Origin: Chara braunii
Taxonomy: Eukaryota > Streptophyta > Charophyceae > Charales > Characeae
Assembly: GCA_003427395.1 (NCBI GenBank)
Contig: BFEA01000024.1
Span: 2,370,574-2,418,162 of the forward strand
DNA: 47,589 nucleotides
Reading direction: 5' to 3'
The first letter of the stretch is position 1; every line of letters begins with the position of its first letter. Both the position numbers and the translations under genes were made by a program. The notes beneath the pieces are model-generated. The model saw only the letters and a program-made list of their open reading frames with translations. It did not search any database and was not told the origin of the DNA. Below, piece by piece: positions 43,240 through 47,589 of this stretch.

Positions 43240-43975
43240 AGGGTGGCGGCCGGGTGCATTCCCAAATCTTGGGTGTCTGGGCCTGATTGACCCGCACAAC
43301 AAGAACCAAGCACAGTTGAGAGAGCTTGGCTGGCAAAGGTGGCCATGACAGAACAGAAAAACGACTAGGTCCTACTGGGAGAGAGCCTACTGATGAACGA
43401 ATGGCAGCTTAGCAGGCGCAAGGACGTATGAACCTGCTTCTTTATTAAGTCTTATATGAAACACAAACTCAAGTCAAAATTTTGTGAGGTAGTCCGCAAA
43501 GCGTGGGTGGATCAACCCCTAGATTGCAAAACCCCCCCCTGTATAAAAGAGGAAGTCCTACGACAATTCCTCTTTGAGAATCCACATATCAAAGATGAGG
43601 AAGGAAGGAAATTCTTAGCAAATAATACCCCTCAGTCATTTAGAAGAGCCTGGGTCCAACACGAAGTTACAACGGTGGCAGACCTATGGTCAACTGTGTG
43701 GGGTACTTGGAAGCCGTGGGAGGAGATACACGAGAAGTTGGGTGGTCTCAAAAACGTGGAAGCTAACTGGAAGGTGGCTCTGTAGACCCGGTGGCGTGGA
43801 GCTGGACAGGAGGACAGGTATCCAAGGCACACCCTGAAGGCTTAAACCACAGTACCTACCGGTTGTCAAGGCCCGTGGCTCAGGCTACCGGTAGCCCGGT
43901 CATTGCCGAGCCTCTGACTTTTTTGTCGAGCCTCGGACAACCGGTAGTACACAACGGAAAAAAAAAAAAACATAC
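43240..43975 (+). mobile_element. LINE-type retrotransposon 3' remnant
   Basis: From 43257 one frame reads AFPNLGCLGLIDPHNKNQAQ followed by L, which matches the post-reverse-transcriptase segment of plant LINE ORF2 proteins (GGLGLIDP...). After frameshifts, 43456-43785 reads a 109-codon frame with PPCIKEEVLRQFLFENPHIK and SFRRAWVQHEVTTVADLWST, the layout of the C-terminal region of such proteins. A run of A (43961-43972) then closes the element, as expected for a LINE 3' end. The RT core is absent and the fragment is dead. Confidence 0.45.
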
Positions 43976-44028
43976 AACATTCTGCCAAAAAAAAACAAAA
44001 TAAACAAAACGAAATGAGATATGCCCAA

Positions 44029-44070
44029 CGAGAATGAATCTTCCTCGATAAAGAGGAAGATTCATTCTCG
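44029..44070. repeat. Perfect 18-bp hairpin
   Basis: CGAGAATGAATCTTCCTC (44029-44046) pairs exactly with 44053-44070 across a 6-base loop. ATGCCCAACGAGAATGAATC, where it starts, resembles the interior of the MITE at 46911-46935 (GCGCAAAACGAGAGTGAATC). The hairpin therefore appears to derive from that family. Confidence 0.85.
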
Positions 44071-44152
44071 TGAGAGAGAGAGAGAGGGAGAGCCAGCCAG
44101 CGTTTGACGCCAAGTTTGGTGCACCAAACTCGGCGTCAGACGCTGGCTGACG

Positions 44153-44214
<62 letters not shown>
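44071..44214. repeat. Long palindrome between (GA)n and (CT)n
   Basis: Arms 44094-44121 and 44122-44149 are 28-bp reverse complements with two mismatches and no spacer (centre GGTGCACC). A GA tract lies to the left (44070-44092) and a CT tract to the right (44155-44214), so the simple repeats also pair. The whole could extrude as a cruciform. Confidence 0.9.
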
Positions 44215-44217
<3 letters not shown>

Positions 44218-45577
44218 CCTCTTTCCCCCCCTTCCCCCACCCTGCCACGCCCGTTTCTTTTACGTTGCTACTTTATATTTTCGGAGCCGTTTTTTTTTTG
44301 TTTTTTTTTTTTCGCGCCCATTTTTTTGGGACTACCAATCACCGGTCGGTGGGTACCCCGCCCGACGTGGCGCATTAACGACCGTGTCGGATTTTCCAAG
44401 CAGGGCGAGGTACTGGTGGTGTAAACTTAGTCACATACACGCCAAGGGAATCGTACGATCTAGCAGATAGCCGCACCAAGACTCCAGCTTCAATGACAAT
44501 CTCTTGTTGGAGCACAGTATACCAGTAGATCTCCAAAACTCAGAAATCGATTTCAGGAAACTGTGGGGAACCCTTTCTGATCTACGCAACGTCAAGCAGG
44601 CTGGTATTCTGCGGATGTTGTCCCTCCTAGTTACCCTGTCGACAGTATGGTAATGTGGAAGCGGAGTAGAGGTAAACCTCGGTTGCACCCGCTGCGAATG
44701 CCCAACCTCCAAATGGATCTGGCGATGGTGGTCTACCCACTGGCACCTGATGGGGGAAACAGGGAGTGAATGGGGATGAGAAGTGAATAATCCTAGGTTT
44801 TGTATTAGAAGACTCGATAGGGTTGAGAGATTGGCCATATGTGGCCCATGTGGCCAGAGCAGTAATCTGCTCAGTCATCCGGCCGGACAGGAACCACTCA
44901 AGTTTTCAAGGGCATCCCTTCTATGACAGTTAAATTAAAGCATTAATAAAAAAAGGAATGAGGCAGATGATCGATGTGGGCTGGAGGAGAAAGGCAAGAA
45001 AAGGGAGAGCAAATCGAGCGACCTTGTGGTGGTTTCTGAAGACTTGTATTGTGCGAAACCAGTTGGCTGGGGTTCATTTAACCAGAGGTCTGATTATCTC
45101 CAAGTGGTTGTTGAACTCATGGTAGCAAGGAGGGTAGGAATGCGAGTAGTCATGGCATTCTGTCTCCTTTTGGGGATGTGGTTTTCTAGGCTTGAGGCAA
45201 CATTTTCTTTAACCAGGGTACTTGGTTTCAGTTCTGGCCACAGGAGACCACTATGGGGGCAGTGGGTGTTGAGCTAGGTGCTTTCAGGAACCTTGTGTTC
45301 TAACCGGTCGACTTTGGTCGGTCTCAGACCGTTTTAGGCCTGTGGATTAGTAGTAGATTAGTGTAGCGGGATAGATAGATAGGTAGTTAGGAGGGTAGGG
45401 TAATAGGTAGGGATGTAGTTCTGGTTTTGAAAATAAAGAGGAATTCCAATTGGATTGACACAATTTAATGCTGTACAAGAGAGAGTCAATTGCTTATGGT
45501 GTATCCCAACCCTGATGGTTGTAAGCAAAACCAGCTAATTCTGTCAGGATAACTCCACGTTGAATTGTGAGATCCCT
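44215..45577. other. No gene recognised
   Basis: A plus-strand stretch, 44471-44653, is open for 60 codons without an ATG and reads protein-like sequence (DSSFNDNLLLEHSIPVDLQN). A frame at 45026-45277 is also open. Neither has a motif I can name. No RNA genes are evident. Confidence 0.35.
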
Positions 45578-45603
45578 GGTCCGAACCTGAAGGGGTTCGG
45601 ACC
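45578..45603. repeat. Perfect 10-bp hairpin
   Basis: GGTCCGAACC (45578-45587) pairs with GGTTCGGACC (45594-45603) around TGAAGG. No T-run follows at once, so there is no specific reason to call it a terminator. Confidence 0.8.
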
Positions 45604-45609
45604 CCGCCA

Positions 45610-45855
45610 AAAATTATTTCGGTGCCTAAAAGTTTTTTGTTTTTCTGAAGTTTTCTTTGTAAGTTTTCTATAATGTGAGGTACATGCCTATAAAAATCTT
45701 CAAAGATGGAGGAGTCATAACCTGCTCGCCCACTCATTATTTTGTTTTTTTTCACTTTTTACTTATTGTTTTAACTTTATTTCGGTGCCAAAATAATTTA
45801 TTATTTTTTTAAACTTTTTTCATGAGTTTTGTATTAGGTGAAGTACACATCTGGG
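45610..45855 (+). repeat. Direct duplication with an ATTTCGGTGCC start
   Basis: ATTATTTCGGTGCCTAAAA (about 45613) recurs as TTTATTTCGGTGCCAAAATA (about 45777). Both are followed by T-rich DNA, a GAAGTTTTC/AACTTTTTTC-like block and GTGAGGTACA/GTGAAGTACA. This is a diverged two-copy repeat with a period of about 165 bp. Confidence 0.6.
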
Positions 45856-47358
45856 GCGAGGTCCCACTAGCAACATGATAGGATAGAAAAGAGCTTGTGG
45901 GGCAGCTGAATGACCCAAATCCTGCCGTGTAGTACTCGTGATCCCACGGTCAGTAGTTTACATGTATTACCCGGGGCTAGGTCCCACTTATACGAATTAA
46001 GCGATATTGACCGTAGATAGCAAAGATTAACGACCAAAATCTCTTAATCCGTGGAAGTGGGTCCTAGCCCCCGAAAAAGTAAGGAGATTTTTGTTCCCCT
46101 CCTCCTCTCCTTAACATTGGGCATGCCCGTGCAAAAAGAGTTTCCCCACCAAAATCTTTTCAATCGGTTGGGGGTGTGGCCAACCCCAAAGGAGGGTAGG
46201 GTTGGCCTTAGGCCCCCTGGATAAAAGTTTTTTCAGTATTTTACTTGATGTTGTGCAATTATCTCATTGGGTGGAGCCCTCCTTCAATCAAGGAGTATAT
46301 GGAGGGTGTCAGGATCAGTGCTAACAAAAGTCAAGTTTATTCTAGAAAACGGGGTGGTTACTTTGTTTACTGTTGTTGCAACCACCACCATCAGATCATT
46401 TGTGATTTGATGGCTGGGAAACACTCTGCCATGATTTCGGGTGGGAGGTCTCTGTTTTTTTTTTTTTTTTTGCCTTTCTCCTTTTTACTCAGCCCAGGGG
46501 TGAAGTCCCACCGCCCAAGTTTAAGTTTAGACAACGCAACTGTGGGATACCATTTTGACATTAATAAATTCGAAACAAGAAATAAAAAAAACAGAAAAAC
46601 GCTAAAAACAACTTTTCTCCTTAATTTTTATTACGTAACTCAGAGAAATAAAACACGTCTGGCACAGTCGTAGTGAATGTCTCCGTGGAAAAAGGATACT
46701 TCCCTTGGTGAGGGGACAAAAGGTCACAATTTGTAAAATGGACAAGGACAACATGGATGGCCAAATGCGTTCATTGCCCAAAGAAGGAAGAAAGTTTGAT
46801 GCAAGAGAGTCAAACACAGCTACCAGAATTCCTTCGTTTCAGGGTGTAATGATGTCTAAAAAAAAATAAAAAAATACAAGGCACATATGGCCTCGCTGCA
46901 CTACTCTCGAAATGCGCAAAACGAGAGTGAATCTTCCGCAAGAATATGGAAAGATACACGGCCATGATTTTTGTTTTTTGTGCATGTCGAGAGTCGTGCA
47001 GCGAGGCCCATAAGTTGAGAAATCAACCATGGGGGGGTAGGGTAGTTTTGTAAACTTAAAATGGTTTCCTGCCCAAACGGAAAGGGCCAAAGCATACAAC
47101 AAAACGAATTTTACGTCACATAAAAAATCTACAAAATGACAAAATCTAATAGGTTATTCTCCTGTATTTCGGTACCCTTAGATTCTCAATACATCAACGA
47201 CAGAGCTCCGTCCTACCATGCCACATGTGATAGAAAGCTCAACGTTGTAGGTGAGACTTCACCCCATAAATTCGTAATGAACCTGTCTGGCCGCTGCCAC
47301 TCAGTGTCACACTGGATCGACCACACTCCTATCCGACTGCTAATGGGACCTCACCCCT
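45852..47358. repeat. Recurring GGGG..AGGTCCCAC motif, both orientations
   Basis: Direct copies are at 45853 (GGGGCGAGGTCCCAC), 45973 (GGGGCTAGGTCCCAC) and 46497 (GGGGTGAAGTCCCACC). Inverse copies are at 46056 (GTGGGTCCTAGCCCC), 47251 (GTGAGACTTCACCCC) and 47344 (TGGGACCTCACCCC). The flanks differ between copies. No gene was recognised in this interval. Confidence 0.55.
46888..47010 (+). mobile_element. Small MITE, copy 2, flanked by TA
   Basis: This 123-bp element has terminal inverted repeats of about 27 bp: TGGCCTCGCTGCACTACTCT at the left, against the reverse complement of the right end, TGGGCCTCGCTGCACGACTC. It is flanked by TA on both sides (46886-46887 and 47011-47012), the target-site duplication typical of Tc1/mariner-type (Stowaway-like) MITEs. 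It has no coding capacity. A relative in inverted orientation is at 11065-11181. Confidence 0.75.
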
Positions 47359-47589
47359 GTAAATTTTCAGGGCATTTGGCTATGCGAAAAAAAAAGAACA
47401 ATTGCCAAAGATGGCGGTGTCGAAAACGAGCTTGTGCACTCTCTAATTTCTCTTTTTATTTCTTTTTATTTTTTTATTGGTATTTACTATTTATTTTCCG
47501 TATTCTATTTTTTTTTCAATGTAATGCTTGGCAAATGTTGTTTATTTTATTTTTCTGCATAACATATGTCTTCTTTTTTTTTTTTTTTT
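47013..47589. other. Window end, no gene recognised
   Basis: Apart from two copies of the recurring motif noted above, only T-rich sequence and a TTTTTCTGCATAACATA word shared with about 6732 are visible. The window stops in a poly-T run. Confidence 0.5.

Noticed and set aside
44471-44653. 60-codon ATG-less open stretch as a gene exon
   Set aside because: The translation looks protein-like but has no family match that I can name and no clear splice sites at both ends; it is noted only in the region entry.

Overview
Kind of genome. The window is nuclear DNA of a repeat-rich plant-lineage (streptophyte) eukaryote. The evidence is a large N-terminal exon of a chloroplast-type FtsH protease (FTSH7/FTSH9 subgroup) at 13.6-15.5 kb, spliced-looking gene structure, LTR-retrotransposon sequence, long (GA)n and (CA)n tracts, poly-A/T runs and an assembly gap. 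The density and style of the repeats recall charophyte algae such as Chara, but that is an inference from memory and was not tested. Very little of the window is protein-coding, and nothing looks like an operon.

Layout. 1-11 kb: repeats, fold-back sequences, microsatellites and minisatellites, plus a likely two-exon fragment of a RING-finger gene on the minus strand (7.66-8.33 kb). 11-13.6 kb: a MITE, small tandem repeats and no recognised gene. 13.6-15.5 kb: the FtsH exon, minus strand. 16.4-18.6 kb: a family with terminal inverted repeats, partly duplicated in tandem. 17.3-20.25 kb: an AT-rich island whose plus strand is G/T-rich; its minus strand holds decayed coding sequence, including a PIF1-type helicase motif.

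20.26-43.2 kb is a nested block of related elements in one orientation, in the order A, B, interior, C, D. B (25404-30315) and C (36398-41242) are about 4.9-kb direct repeats read as giant LTRs. They flank a 6-kb interior with a broken gag gene and CCHC zinc knuckle but no recognisable pol, which makes a LARD-like non-autonomous retrotransposon. A (from 20256) and D (from 41243) are diverged relatives of each other. Each carries a tRNA-like Pol III A/B-box module, a (GA)n tract and a series of short hairpins whose stems change in a compensated way. All four units start with TGTCG; in B, C and D this is followed at once by a hairpin, which in D has a different stem sequence.

43.2-47.6 kb: a LINE 3' remnant with poly-A, two strong palindromes between GA and CT tracts, a second MITE copy, and a short motif (GGGG..AGGTCCCAC) recurring in both orientations.

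The most interesting signals are the repeated boundary hairpins, the compensated hairpin series in A/D, the seven-copy motif array in the giant LTRs, the helicase relic in the strand-skewed island, and the RING-finger exon pair. All repeat alignments were made by eye. Family names rest on motif recognition, and no database search was run.
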